Source: Helicoverpa zea
Lineage: Eukaryota > Arthropoda > Insecta > Lepidoptera > Noctuidae
Length of the DNA stretch: 64,000 nucleotides
Assembly: GCF_022581195.2 (NCBI RefSeq)
Contig: NC_061463.1
Location: forward strand, 12,276,001-12,340,000
Direction: 5' to 3'
Under the pieces are notes generated by a model. It did no database searches. It was not told where the DNA came from and was given only the letters and a program-made list of their open reading frames with translations. The translations under genes were made by a program, and so were the position numbers. Each line of letters begins with the position of its first letter. The stretch's first letter is position 1. Positions 24,501 to 37,300 of this stretch are shown here, piece by piece.

Positions 24501-26906
24501 AGTGCTTTTTGATTGATCCATTTCAAATGTGGGTGCATGTTAACTCTGAGGGTCAATGGTGTTACAAACGTGTTTAATGATCTGGAAACTTCGATAGGTG
24601 CTGTCACACGTCATGTCGCCTGTCAGCCATCTGTTATCGACTTAATATCTACTCAGAAATATTTTAAAGTTTATGTGTAACATTTATAGTGTACGATCTG
24701 AATCTGTTTTCTTTCTGAAATATGAAAGACAAAGAATTACCCCCGCTAACAGTTCTCAGTTGACGATGCATATTTCAAGACTCCCTCTTTGTTTCGTACG
24801 AAGTTTACGTTTCTGCCTGAAATGTCCATATGATGTTTGTGAATAGATTTGAATGCGAAATGCCCGTAATTCGGCCTGGTCCGACTTTCGGCCACATAAT
24901 CCCGGTACCCAGATCAAAGTGTACGTCTCCGGGGGCACGTTTATTGCAACCGTTGTCCTGTCGCATTCCGACTGAGATTTATACGCAAATGTTTTCTCGA
25001 ACTGAGGCAAATGTATGGGGGACACTGTTACGGCGAATTCGATAGGCTTTGATTTGGCTGGCATTTGAAAAGAGAGGCTATAATATTTTTTTCCTAAAAG
25101 AACAGTCTACTGTTTTTTTTTTACAAAATAGAGTTTCACCAAATATTTATTGGAGAATAATAGAAAATTTGGTTTGTACAAAAATTAAAGTAAATAAAAT
25201 ATTCATGATTTAATTTTGTGGATGAAGTAAATTTTGATGTAGTTAATATTTAATGGCTTGGAAACAGCTACAATTACTTATATACTGTTACAATAAATAA
25301 TTACTACAAAATATTTATTAAATTAATAATTATAAAGTAAACAAAATATTTATTAAATAAACATTAATTATGAATAACAAACACCAAATTGTCGGGTTCA
25401 CACGCGTAGGTAATTGTTTTTGTTGAACATGTACCAATTGTCATTATTATTGAATAGTATTCAGGATATGTGCAAAATCATACATAAATAAAGCCTAAAA
25501 AATTCAAATGTTACTTTAACCACGTCATCAACGTATAAAGTTCCTAATTCGTCTCGCATTTACAAATGTCGATGATTCTATCACAAACGTGGTACATATT
25601 CCAAAATGCTCCAGTCTACATAAGCTGGTATTATACGCCGAAGAAGTTCTGCATCATTGTTATATGGCGCACGTGAATCAAACTGTTATATTCATGTGTT
25701 GATATGCGGATCACGAATCTAGGTCTCTTTCTCAATACTATTTGTATAGTATAAATGAGCTCTAAACACATCCGTTTATTTTCGGATTCGTACTAATATT
25801 GTGAACGGGTTTTGTCTGTCTATCACGATCTAAGATTCAATGGGTTTGAACGAAATGTTCTGTGGGGAGATTTTATCTCGTTAGTTATATGATGAGTGTC
25901 GTAAATGAAACAACCAGTGTATTGTAAATGAGCTTTAACCACGTATTTATTTTCGACCTGTAATATTAATAAGCAAAGGTATTGTTATTAAAATCTAAAA
26001 CTAAGCTTATAATAATAACCGTCAGTTATTTGCTGAATAGCCGCTGCGTTGTTTAGCTCGTCCTAAACAGACACGGGTTTACGCAAATCATTTCAGCACA
26101 TATTTATCTTGGTTGGTACATGCGCGCTTTATGGCCTATCCAACTTTACGTGTTTATCAACATTTTGTGTTCGTATGTTTTGTAGTTTAGTGTCCTAATC
26201 TCTAGCTTATAAAATATATGAAGCGGGATATGTTTGTTTTACGGGATCTGTAGGCACTAACCAATTTTTCGCAGTTATTTATCCTCTCTAATGAAAACTT
26301 TTTAATCTTTTCCCATTACTAAATTATTTGTGTAGGTTGTTTGTAGGTAGGCAACTAAGCTGCAATCTCATTTATCGTTCATAATTTGCTTAATGAAGTC
26401 GTAAACGAGTGGAGTCCCTCAGGCCGTGTTTAAACGCTCATTATGCTCCTCAAACGCTTGAAACTGAGTATTTGTCTCTCATAAACTCGTTAGTTTATGT
26501 TGCCAGTTAATGGAGAGTGTTTCATATTCTCGTCAAAATTCGCGGCAAATGCTATTATTATGCTTTTAGTGAATGAGGTATTTTGGTTAAACTTGAAAGC
26601 GATCATAACCCGTTGACGTTTTCGTATGTTACTATGATAACTTCTTTTATGGTATATTTAATTATTGTTATATTTATTCCCAAAATATTGTAATGTGTAC
26701 ACTGTACAGATGTAATGTACTTAAGCTTTGATTGACTGTAGTTCTAAACTTCAATTAGTCACATAAGACAGGTTAAATCGAGCAACAATGACACATATTA
26801 TGCGAGTAATCATTTCAAGTAAGCAGCCAAAGTAGGCAGAATACACGCATTTACATATTCAGAGGTGCCGTGTTATCTCAGTACCTGTATACCAACAGTT
26901 TGTATG
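21598..26906. other. noncoding stretch
   Basis: No gene recognised. An A-rich (AAAAT)n tract lies at about 21928-21978. Patches at 22660-22860 and 24780-25060 have long overlapping ORFs on both strands and balanced composition. The 102-codon minus-strand ORF at 24756-25064 has no domain I can name. They are more likely conserved noncoding DNA or chance. AT-rich short repeats of AAATATTTATTAAAT type occur near 25300-25380. Confidence 0.45.
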
Positions 26907-27060
26907 TAGGAGTTTCATTTGCGCCCGGGCCCACGTTGGGCGCCAAAATAAATGGTTATTGCTTTCCATGCTTCGGCTTGTTCGGATCGAATGAGTCGTT
27001 TCAAATATTTCAATGTCAAAGATGACGAGCAAGCTACGGCGTAGAAGCAATATTTATTTA
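26907..27060 (-). repeat. LTR-end-like fragment with primer-binding-site motif
   Basis: On the minus strand an A/T-rich segment with AATAAA-like sequence ends ACCATTTATT followed by TTGGCGCCCAACGTGGGC. TGGCGCC starts are typical of tRNA primer-binding sites just inside insect LTR retrotransposons. No gag or pol remains. Two similar motifs occur in this window: near 27.4 kb (minus) and 48.15 kb (plus). Confidence 0.4.
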
Positions 27061-27379
27061 AAGATATCTGACACTTTGTTTGATAGCAGTGGCTAGAAAT
27101 GGTACTTGGTATCTACTTGGTCTCATCTTTCAAGAACCATTGAATCGTGTTTGATTTGATGTTGTGATTGTTAAAAAATAAGTAAAAGTAATTGAATGAC
27201 AAGATAAATAAAATCTATTCATAAATAATAATCTAAACAAATTATTTTTATTTCTACGTATGTATATCAACATTTTTGATGAAAAGAAAAAGTGTTTTAT
27301 AACATTTTTTACGATTATTTCAGTGAACGTAAAAAATAATAGCACGTGCAATACAAATTTTCATCAAGCGAGGCGCCCG

Positions 27380-27480
27380 ACACTGTTGTGTGTCCCACGG
27401 TGGGCGCCATCAAATGTTTTTACTTTCGGACTCATCCTTTATTATTGCATTTCATTGCAATATCTCGTTCGATTCTTGGG
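27380..27480 (-). repeat. second LTR-end-like fragment with primer-binding-site motif
   Basis: On the minus strand AATAAAGGATGAG is followed about 20 bases later by TTTGATGGCGCCCACCGTGG, again a polyadenylation-like signal, a short U5-like tract and a TGGCGCC primer-site-like start. It has the same orientation as the fragment about 470 bp away at 26.9 kb. Internal retroviral-type genes are not seen. Assignment rests on the motif only. Confidence 0.35.
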
Positions 27481-28839
27481 TCTCGTCCACCAATGGGCCT
27501 CAGGAGGTTCGAGAATTTTCTATTTGCCACTATATGGTTCCCGGCACTTAGGATGATTTGAATTACAAGTCCCAGAACGTGGGTGGACAGTAAAACTTAC
27601 GTGATGTAAATGTCTGAGTGACAATTTCGGCTCAGTTGAAATTTTAAGCACGGCTTCAGTACGCCCGCCAGTGATGTTTATAGGGTTATGATAAAGCTTA
27701 CCGACTTATTTCAACTGAAGTTAGCGATTCAGTATCTCTTACAGAGCTTAGTAATATGAAACAAAACGTTCCATTGTACGTTCTAGATGTACATTTACTT
27801 CATATCGTTTAAAGTGGATTACACTGTCTGGCACTAAAAGTAGGTAGAATTAAGCTCCCTATTCGTATGTTGGTTCTAGGCATCGCTTAAAATTTCGAGC
27901 CTGAAATGCTCGGGGGAAACGACCGTGACGATACATAATACGAGTATGCGGGTTTATATGCGCACATTCAGTGTTTTACATACATAAAACGTGAAATATA
28001 TCCTAGTACTTTTTGTATTCAGTTTTACTGTTATTGATGGGCTTTACTACATCTATTTTTATAGCAGCTTTTTGTGTATTTTCGATTATTGTCTTTGCGG
28101 ATGATAAATCAACATGCCCAAAGTTTTAACATGTTCACAATTCATAGTTCACTACGGATTAGTAAAAAATACTGAAATATCAACTTTTATCTCAAAACAT
28201 TTACTATTTATTTGCTAGTAGCGTTAAACTGTTTTCAAAATACGGTATAAGTTTTTCCCGAGTTTGCAACGGGCTGTGTAGTGGTAACTTGTTTTTAATG
28301 GTAGCCCCGCGGCACCGGGGAACCGTGTGAATAACAATGATGCAACCGGTTTATTTGTTTAACCAAACGAGCGTTCTCGAATAAACCTAGTATTTTTGTC
28401 TACGCGTGTGAATATTACATGCGGGTAGTTGTGTGTTTATGCGACTACATTGTTTTCCCTTTTTTTTTATGGTAATTATAAGTGAGGTTTGTTTGCTAGA
28501 TATTATTGTTTGTTGTTTCAAGACAATTAGTACTATTACATATCCAGTTAGATAATTTTCTGCTGTGTAAGATATAGGTACACGTTATTGTTATCTGTAT
28601 TTAATTATTTCAATTATTTTGTTTCAGGTAAGTGCGCAATCAAACTTCCATACACGTTACATTGAAAAACGGAGTCGGCATTGTGTAAGTTTATTTTGTA
28701 TATTAATATAAAAATTGTAGTAACATGAGCGTGACTGGATCGCTCAATGAATATTTAACGAAAAAATATTATATTCCTCATAAACATTCTTTATTAACAT
28801 CGTTTTGGGCTCTATTACACGTCTTTCTATATATTAAAT
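27481..28839. other. noncoding stretch
   Basis: No ORF with a recognisable product and no clear repeat structure. It ends at the target duplication of the RTE-like element. Confidence 0.5.
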
Positions 28840-28849
28840 AGCAAGCTGT

Positions 28850-31341
28850 CTTCTTCTTCTTTGTCGTTATCACTCTTGACAGAGTGGTCGTGGTCATCAC
28901 TTCAGGTGTTGGTGGCAAGCTTAACAACCCGCCGCCACTCCTCTCTGATGGCCGCCTTCCTCGTGCATTCGTAAAGTGACGATGAGCCATTTACTGCCGC
29001 TTTTATCTGGTCAGTCCACCTCATAGGCGATCTTCCTCGTGGCCTGGTACCCTCAACCCTGCCCTGAACCACAAGTCGCTCAATAGCCACCTCCCCTCGG
29101 CGGCATACGTGACCAAAATAGCTGAGGATACGAGACTGTACCAAAGACGATAGACGTTGCTTGATGCCTAGTTCTCGAAGTATAGATTCGTTGGTACGAA
29201 ATTCAGTCCACGATACTCCGAGCATTCTTCTCCAGCACCACATCTCTAGGGCGTCTATCTTCTTCCTCTCTACCTCCCGAACGGTCCACGTTTCTGCGGC
29301 ATACAGGAATATGGGGAATACGAGTGTCCGTACTAGTCGGATCTTTGTGGCTCTAAAAATGTTGCGATTCCTCCATATTTTCCTCAGCTTGTCCATTGCA
29401 GATCTGGAGATCGCCATACGCCTTTTGATTTCGTCGATACATCCACCGTTGTTCGTTATTAAGGCCCCCAGATAAATGTACGATTGCACCACATCACAAT
29501 TTGCAATTTTTGTAATTTCTGGAGAATTGTTATTCATGCGGTCGACAATCATCATTTTTGTTTTATTCCGGTTTATCTTAAGTCCGAACTCAAGACTAAC
29601 CTGTGCCATCTTGCCAAGAAGCTCTTCCATGTGTTGGGTACTGGTGGCGAACAAAGTGGTATCGTCTGCATATCGCAGGTTGGAGATCTTCAAACCACCG
29701 ATCGAAACACCGTCTGCCCAGTCTTCTAGTGCGATCCTCATTATGAGCTCTGTGTACACATTGAACAGTAGAGGAGAAATAATACATCCCTGACGGACTC
29801 CGGCGCTGGGGTGAAACAGATCAGACTGAATGTCGTCTGCACGTACTGAGGCTGTGCCATCCTCGTATAGTCTTCGTAGGAGATGTATCAGGTGTTTTGG
29901 AACACCCATCGCCGCCAGCGTTTCCCAGAGTTTGGGCCATTTGACAGAGTCGAACGCCTTAGAGAAGTCCACAAAGCATATGTAGACGGGCTTGTTGAAT
30001 TCCCTGGACTTCTCTATAATTTGTCGCACTGTCAAAATTTGCTCCCTGGTTCCCCTCCCCTTCACAAAACCAGCCTGTTCAGGAGCAATTTGTTTGCTTA
30101 AATAGGCCTTCAGACGCTCGTTCAGTATGTGCAGTAAAATCTTGCTTGCGTGAGAGATAAGAGCTATAAGTCGGTAATTACTGCACGTCTTGGTGGAACC
30201 TTTTTTGTGTAAGGGCACAAAAACAGTGTGAGCCCATTCTTTCGGCCATTGCCCCGTGAGCCATATCTGATTGCATAGAGTGTGGAAAATCTGTACACCA
30301 TGTTCGCCTGATGCTTTGATTGTTTCAATAGGTATAGCATCTGTCCCTGTGGCTTTGCCGTTCTTTAGGTGTTTGATAGCGGCTCGAATCTCATCTTTCA
30401 GAATGTCTGGTTCGAGGTCTTCTTTCCCGGGTTCTGTAGGGGCGTAACACGTTGACTGTGGATCTTGAAAGAGAGATTGGCAATATTGTCTCCACGTTTC
30501 GGCTATCAAATCTATATTCGTCACTGTTTCTCCAGTAGAGTTTTCGATGGCCCATGTCTTGCAACTCAGAGACTTTGTGATGGTGCGAATTTTTTGGTAT
30601 AAGTCCCTAGATTCATGCTTATGTGCATGGACTTCAACTTCCGCACAAATTTTCCGAAGTTGGTCGTTTTTATCCCGCCTACAAGCTTCCTGAATTCTAG
30701 CGGACTTTTCATTGAGGGATCTTATATCTGCTCCAGAGGCTTTCATGTTTCGCCTTTCCTCTACAAGACTTAGCGTTGCATCGCTCATCCAATGCTGCCG
30801 TTTTCGTTTCTGTATATTTACAGTAGACTCTGTGACCGAGCTAACTATAATGCTTTTAGCCCGATTCCACAACTGGTCTGGAGTCTCTGTGTTGAAGTCC
30901 ACGTTCGTCCACGGTTCCATCGCTTGCTCCAGTGCACTTAAAAACTTTGCATTGTCTGTCACTTCAATCCTTCGTCGTGTCCCGGGCTTCCTAACTGCTC
31001 TTAATTTTAATTGCACTTTCGACATTAACAATTGGTGATCTGAACCGCAGTCTGCTCCCGGTAGAGTATGAGCATTCTTGATAGATGTTTTCCACCGCGA
31101 TCTAACCAGGATGTAATCAATTTGATTGCGATGTTTGCCGTCTGGCGATATCCAAGTATATAGTCTGCGTCGGTGATGTTCAAAGAATGTATTGGATATC
31201 ACCAAGCCGTTATCAGCCGCGAATTGAATGAGCCGGTCTCCTCGCTCGTTGCGTTGTCCTAATCCAAATTTACCTGCACAGTGACTCAGCTGATGAGCAT
31301 CTGATCCCACTTTTGCATTGAGATCACCCAGGATGATCAAA
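28850..31341 (-). mobile_element. 5'-truncated RTE-like non-LTR retrotransposon
   Basis: The element is bounded by the 10-bp direct duplication AGCAAGCTGT at 28840-28849 and 31342-31351. Its 3' end (left, minus strand) finishes in a short AAGAAGAAGAAG microsatellite rather than a plain poly(A), as in RTE-type elements. The 5' end is cut inside the endonuclease domain, the usual outcome of incomplete target-primed reverse transcription. The 2.49-kb body is filled by one uninterrupted ORF, which suggests a recent insertion. Confidence 0.92.
28902..31341 (-). CDS. RTE-like endonuclease/reverse transcriptase, N-terminally truncated
   Basis: The reading frame is open for 823 codons from 31373, but the first 11 or so come from flanking DNA; element sequence starts at about codon 12. 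Visible parts are the second half of an apurinic-type endonuclease (GDLNAKVG at residues 16-23, NQIDYILV near 83-90, and the catalytic SDH at 111-113) and a complete reverse transcriptase (FVDFSKAFDSVKW, AGVRQGCIISPLLFNVYTE, and YADD at 568-571). The C-terminal region has ETWT, LEMWCWRRMLG and FGHVCRRG, typical of RTE-type proteins. The N-terminal endonuclease half is missing, so it cannot be a full retrotransposition protein despite lacking stops. Minus-strand gene on its own; the overlapping plus-strand ORFs are shadows. Confidence 0.92.
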
Positions 31342-31351
31342 AGCAAGCTGT

Positions 31352-34300
31352 ATTGTAATGAAAATGTTTTCACGATTAATGTCTTAAGAGGAATTCGGAA
31401 ATGCTCATTACATGGGCAATATTTGGCAGTTACTATGTCAATAGGGCAATAAAGCCCTTGGAAAAATACTAATTATAAGACTTAGCAATGTGTCATCGGA
31501 GGATCAGATAACAAACATACTTCTTGCTTAGCATAATATCACTCGCAAAGAAATATCATCAAAAGTTAGTACAATAAATTAATTTTAAAGTCGAAACTGA
31601 CACAGTTATAATAGAATCCAATAGAAAGTTAAACGAGATCCAGTAAGTCTGAGATCTATTGGGAGTGGAAGAAGGCTCCATTGATGTGGAAACGATGATA
31701 CCTCTGAATTGGCTGGCGGGCTGCAAACACCAGATACTCGGGCTTTTGTGCGCCGTCCTATATTACACTAGTGTTTGCTGCAGACCTTATTGCAGTTTTA
31801 ACTTGCAGTCTGTTTCAAGTCTTTTGTAATTTTTTAGTGCTACTTTTCAATTTCACCAACTCTCTCTTCACAGTTTCATACACAATTGAGAGTAACAGAT
31901 TATAACGGTAAATTACACACCATACATGAGTTTCACACACCGCTCAATTGAACGTAGGCTTTAAACATAATTATATCATCAACATACATCTGCCGGAACA
32001 TAAATAGAGGCATTTGGTGATAACCATGGCTCGAATCGGTCTTCTTCAGATACTGAATTAAGCATGAGTCGCTTTGTTTATTTTTTTTTCGTTTGAGGAA
32101 AACTGCCTAATTTGTTATTGTTAACTATGTACGTGTGAAGTGCTTTAGGAAATTGTTAGGGTTTTTTCGTGTGTTTCCTTGTATCGCTTTTAGCAAAATA
32201 AAGTGTGAGGCGTTACTTTCGTGAGTTGTGTTATGCCTATCAGGCTTCTTCAGTGTTGTAAAAGAACCATGTGTAATATGAGAACCCTACTGTTAGCAAA
32301 GCGTTATTTTGCGCGGGAATTAATGAAGCAACTCCTTGTGTTCGATTAAAAGTGAATCCGTAACGCTTATTTTACTAATTTACCTTATTGGCTTATACCT
32401 CGAGGGCAAGAAATGTCCTTGTTTGGGCGTTCAAGGAAATGTTTCCTAAGATCCCTTATCCGTGAGTCAGTTACATCGGTCAGTCTTTACTCTTGGGGCT
32501 CCTGCCTCTTAACTCTGAAGGTCCATATGTAAATTAGCCATGTATTATTAAGACGGAGCTATGGCCTCCGGGGAATCATAGCGTAACTACAATTACGTCG
32601 CTTATAATCTCTATTCGTGGTATTAAGATGAATTAATGATAACTTCCAAGAACGGTAAGGCAAGCACATTAACAAAGTTTAGTTTACCTTACTATGTTCT
32701 TGGAACTTTTGCTAAGTTGAAAGTTTTGAAAAATGATTTTAAATTGCGTTGCTTGAGCATAGGATTCATAGTTATGTAGGAGTAGATATTTACAGAGCTT
32801 TAAAAATCATAAATATTTTTCTCTTGAATTATTAATTGATTTAATAGTACAGTTTTATAAGTTTGCTGTTCTTAAATAAAGCATCATAATAGTAATAATA
32901 CGCGATTCTCAAAAGCACTTAGCTTGATGTGAGCGCATACTAGTATCTGTTCTGCGGCTGTCCTCGGTCATGTCGGCAGTAATAGCCTCGCTCCCTGGTG
33001 GCCTTCCCCCCCCCCTCCAGTATATCTTACATGATGCTCCAGTTAATCATATTGATGTAACTAGTTCGTTTTATATTGCATGAATGCTTAAATTGAAGAG
33101 AGACTTCAAAGTCCGCCCCAATTTTCGTACATATCAAACATTTTATATACCTACATGTATTTTAACAAAAAATCCACCCAGTTGAAGAGTACTTTAAGTA
33201 TCTAATGCGATTAAAAATAAAATAAATACGAGAACAAACTACACTCCTCATAGAATTGCGACGGCCCAAACTGATCTGAACTGTTATGAAAGGCTAACAA
33301 CATTGTAAACTAATAACTAACTATGTCCTTTGCTAAACTTTTGTAATAAAAAACATCGTGTAAAACAAGTTTTATTAAACTGCCTTAATACCTTAAGTAA
33401 ACTAATTTTCATTCGTAGTTACATATGTAGAACTATATAAAGTAAATTGATTACTTACGGGCAGCCTACATGTTACATTTCCAAGTCCAATTCCACTGAT
33501 TGTACACTGTATATATTCAATTTTCTATATCGGAAAAACTAGGTCATGGTCAGTTACTGTAATAGAATAACTTTATCAGTGTAATAGCTAAGTTTGATAT
33601 CTTTATTCGCACATAGTATGCGTATACACGCCTTTCTTCATTCCCTTTCCTTCCACGGGTCTACGTCACCTACTTGGATCAAAAGTTTCCTAACTCCAGG
33701 GTATACCACTTATTATACAAGGTGTTGATTTGCACTTGTGCCGTAGTTCAGGAGGAGGACATACAATAATAATCGATTGGAATTACAGTCGATGGGAAAT
33801 AACTAATATGCACTGCTTTTTTGTCATTGTAATGTCGTGGTATTTCCGAAGTAATCCAATTTTATGAATGAAATTTATGAGTGATCGTTGCGTATGCTTT
33901 GTGTTTGCGTTTGTGTGAGGGTGCAGCACGGTTTTAACGCCAGTAACATACGCGCCAAGTTTAAATAAGGCTAGATGACATTTACGGAATTCCGAAAAAA
34001 AAATTACGTACCAATTTTTTTATTGATTTGGGTCGAGAATCATTAGCATAATTACCTCCTTAAATATGGCACGGATGCAAATCAACAGCTTGTATTATTC
34101 CATGCAAATCTGTTCCAAACTCACTTACACATTAACTATAAAATATTAGTAAGGATAAACTACGACATTAATTACACGATGTTACCACACATTAATCCGG
34201 ACTTTACACCCTGTTAATTAATAGTAGTACAACATACCATTTACATTTATTTTCACTGATAAGCTTTAAAGGGAAATATGGTCTCTTTTGTAGTTATATC

Positions 34301-37300
34301 GACCAAATAAAGGAATAGTTTAACCAATCAGTACGTACTTAATAATGGTCTGTAACACTAACGCCGTCCCTGAAATTGACAAGCATGTATGGAACATAGT
34401 TATAATTGTAGTGGCTGAGACAATCGATCGGCTGCAAGTGGCGGCCGCAAGCGGGTCGAGTGGCCGCTAATGAGCCCAATGCTGGTCTCCAGTCCGTTGG
34501 GTTCTGTATGTGCTGACTTATGTCTGTTGACCTTGACAATTCTGTGACACGAGAAAAGAAATATAAGACGGTCTGGTGTAAGGGGTGTTTGTAATATTAC
34601 GAATGAAACTATCAGAAGTTAAAACTGATGAACCAATCTCGAAGAAGTCCGTTCTGGAAATAGATTGAAGTCTGTTGAAAATTAGAGTTTTAGACAAGTT
34701 TTAGAGCATAAAGAAACAGGTGGATTTCTGGGAATTTAGTTAACTTAAAACATGACTGTAAATCAGAACTAACGTGACAAAACAGCACGTGTGCTGATTA
34801 TCAAAACTGTTCGCTTCCAACCCTCAAGCTTGGAAAGCAAAATTAAGTGCACAGAGGTAACCGGGAGACAATCAGGCGACATTATTCAAATCTGCGGAAC
34901 CGCTGCGAATATTGAGAGAATTCCATGATCAGGACCGAGGAATTGTGAATAGAAATATGTTTAAAGTTGACTTTAGTAGACGATCTATGATTTTTATTTT
35001 TTCTACAAATTGAGCGGACAGTCTGCAGGCATATATTTTTCTAATAAAAAATTGATTACTAGGTCTGGAAACAGGTTTGTTCAGGTTTTCGTGATGTTAT
35101 GAAAAAGCATAGCACTTGAAAATCAACCTTATTATCATGATTAATATCATAAAGTAGGTATTATCACACCGGCCGATATAACATTTATGCAAAATTTTCC
35201 TGTAACTTCCACCTGACTAAACTTGCAAACTTGGCTCCGTTTGAACTAAAATTAAAACTACTGTTAAGTTTAATTGAAGTTACTGTTTGCTCCCGGTCGG
35301 GGTTTACATCACAAACATTAGTTTTAAATGTTACTTGTAATAGTAGTGTTTTTGTTAACTGTGCTGTTAATATGAGTGTAATTACGACTGTAGTGTTCTG
35401 ATTACTATTTATTACAGTGTAGTTTCACAAACAATTGTTTTGGAATAATGTGAGTTATTTATTTAGCGTCATCGTCTGTAGTAGGTATATTGTAGTGTGC
35501 CTCAGTGACATTTACATAGAAACGCACCCCACATACTGGTCAATTCCTATCTGAAATGTATGAAGGAAAGCGCCTTTTGCATGTAAATATTATTTTATAG
35601 TTATTTTTTATTCATCACTAGGGAACATAACATAACATTTCCAGTTTTGCCGACTACCTTATTGAGATCCAAATCATATCGATCTCTTTTTAAATGTCTT
35701 CCAAAAAAGATAAGCTCCTCCATTCGGATGTGGTTTTATTTTTGGATTATCGCAATGTCCCGTATACTTCTTTTTCAATCTTGTCATGCTAACCACACCA
35801 TCCAGTTTTCAAACGAAATTCAGTTTTCAAACGCCCATCTCCCGCCTGGTAACAGTAACTCACTGGAGGCGCAGGTGGAGCCCCGGGCGCAGTTCGCAGC
35901 ACATTACTGCGCTTCACAATTTATTACTCTTACCTTACAAACACGGACCTTTTTGCACACTATTTTCTTGGTTACGAACCGATTTTCGAGGACTTTACTG
36001 GTCCTGTGTGGTTTGAAAGAAGTTCGTATTGTGTTAATGGTAGAATATGTAGAAAAGCTTAACTATTTCAAATCTTTAAAACCGAGCTTTCCTTTCACAA
36101 CTTCCATCACCATTACTCAACCTATTAAACCTTCATCGCCGAAGAAACCCCATGAATACGTAACGCAAATAAACACATTTATTCATAAGATTATAATGTA
36201 GTACATCGGTGGAGCGGCGCCGTATTGTCGAGGTGTCACCAGACAGCCGACAGCTCCTCAGATGCGCATTACGCGGCTAATGTATCCGCGAATCAATCAT
36301 AATAACGTCGCCCCGATTGTTTTCACCGTTATATCACAAAACACGTAGAAGTATTAGTTAATAAAAATACGTAGGTTCGAATAATCGCGAAAATATGAGA
36401 ATTTCAACAGTCTTGTACAGCGGAAAGCTTCTTTCTGTCATTCATTTCTTAAGAACCTATAGTGCTGTGGAACTTAATTCTCAAAAATCTTACACGTTTT
36501 CTGTCTACTTATCTTGAAGCCTGCTATCTTATTTTGTATCGTATGAACCTTCTACTTTCCCTTATCTGTCCATTATGTCTGTTTCGGCTTCCCCAAACAT
36601 TTCCTAGTATATAACGTGTTATTTATCCTGTCATTCGGTTGATATAATCGTTTGTTTTCCCATCATATTTGCCGACATAAGATAAACATACACACGAGTA
36701 TATTATAATCGGTTATTGGCACAGGTTTCCGCGGTCACTGATTGCATATTTTAATATAAAAATTATTGGACTGGAACAATTGCAAGAGTTCCCGGTGAAA
36801 TAACGATGGCAAATTGGAAATGGGCGTCCGATATGCGCGCCCCGGGGGATGCACTGCGAAACGCCACTTTATTCATAGTCCGTGACGGTTATTGCCAATT
36901 TAGAGGTTGCCTCTTCTCCGATTCCGAGCAAAAATTGCTCTAATAATAATAATATAATAATAAGTCGTTTATTTCGGAGACTTGCTCCATAGTTTGTTAG
37001 TAATACAACTTACGTAACTATGTTAGTAACTTTAATTATAATTATAAAACAAACAAACAAAATAAAAATAAAACCTACAACTAATTCAATTCATGTATTT
37101 TCCTGCAGTATCAGACCCGTAGGTATGCATACGGGTCCAATACTCCAGAAAAACACCGTCCAGCCTATCCCCTAATGCCGTTTGAGTTTCGTTAACGCGT
37201 TGGCGCTCTGATTGTGTTCAGAGATTGATTAATATTGCTCTTTTCATAACCTTTGCTGATTTGATTAAAACACCGACCTTAATATTAATAAGATATCGTA

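Noticed and set aside
35647..36201. 184-codon plus-strand ORF
   Set aside because: No recognisable motif, and an overlapping ORF exists in another frame; composition follows the local AT-rich background.
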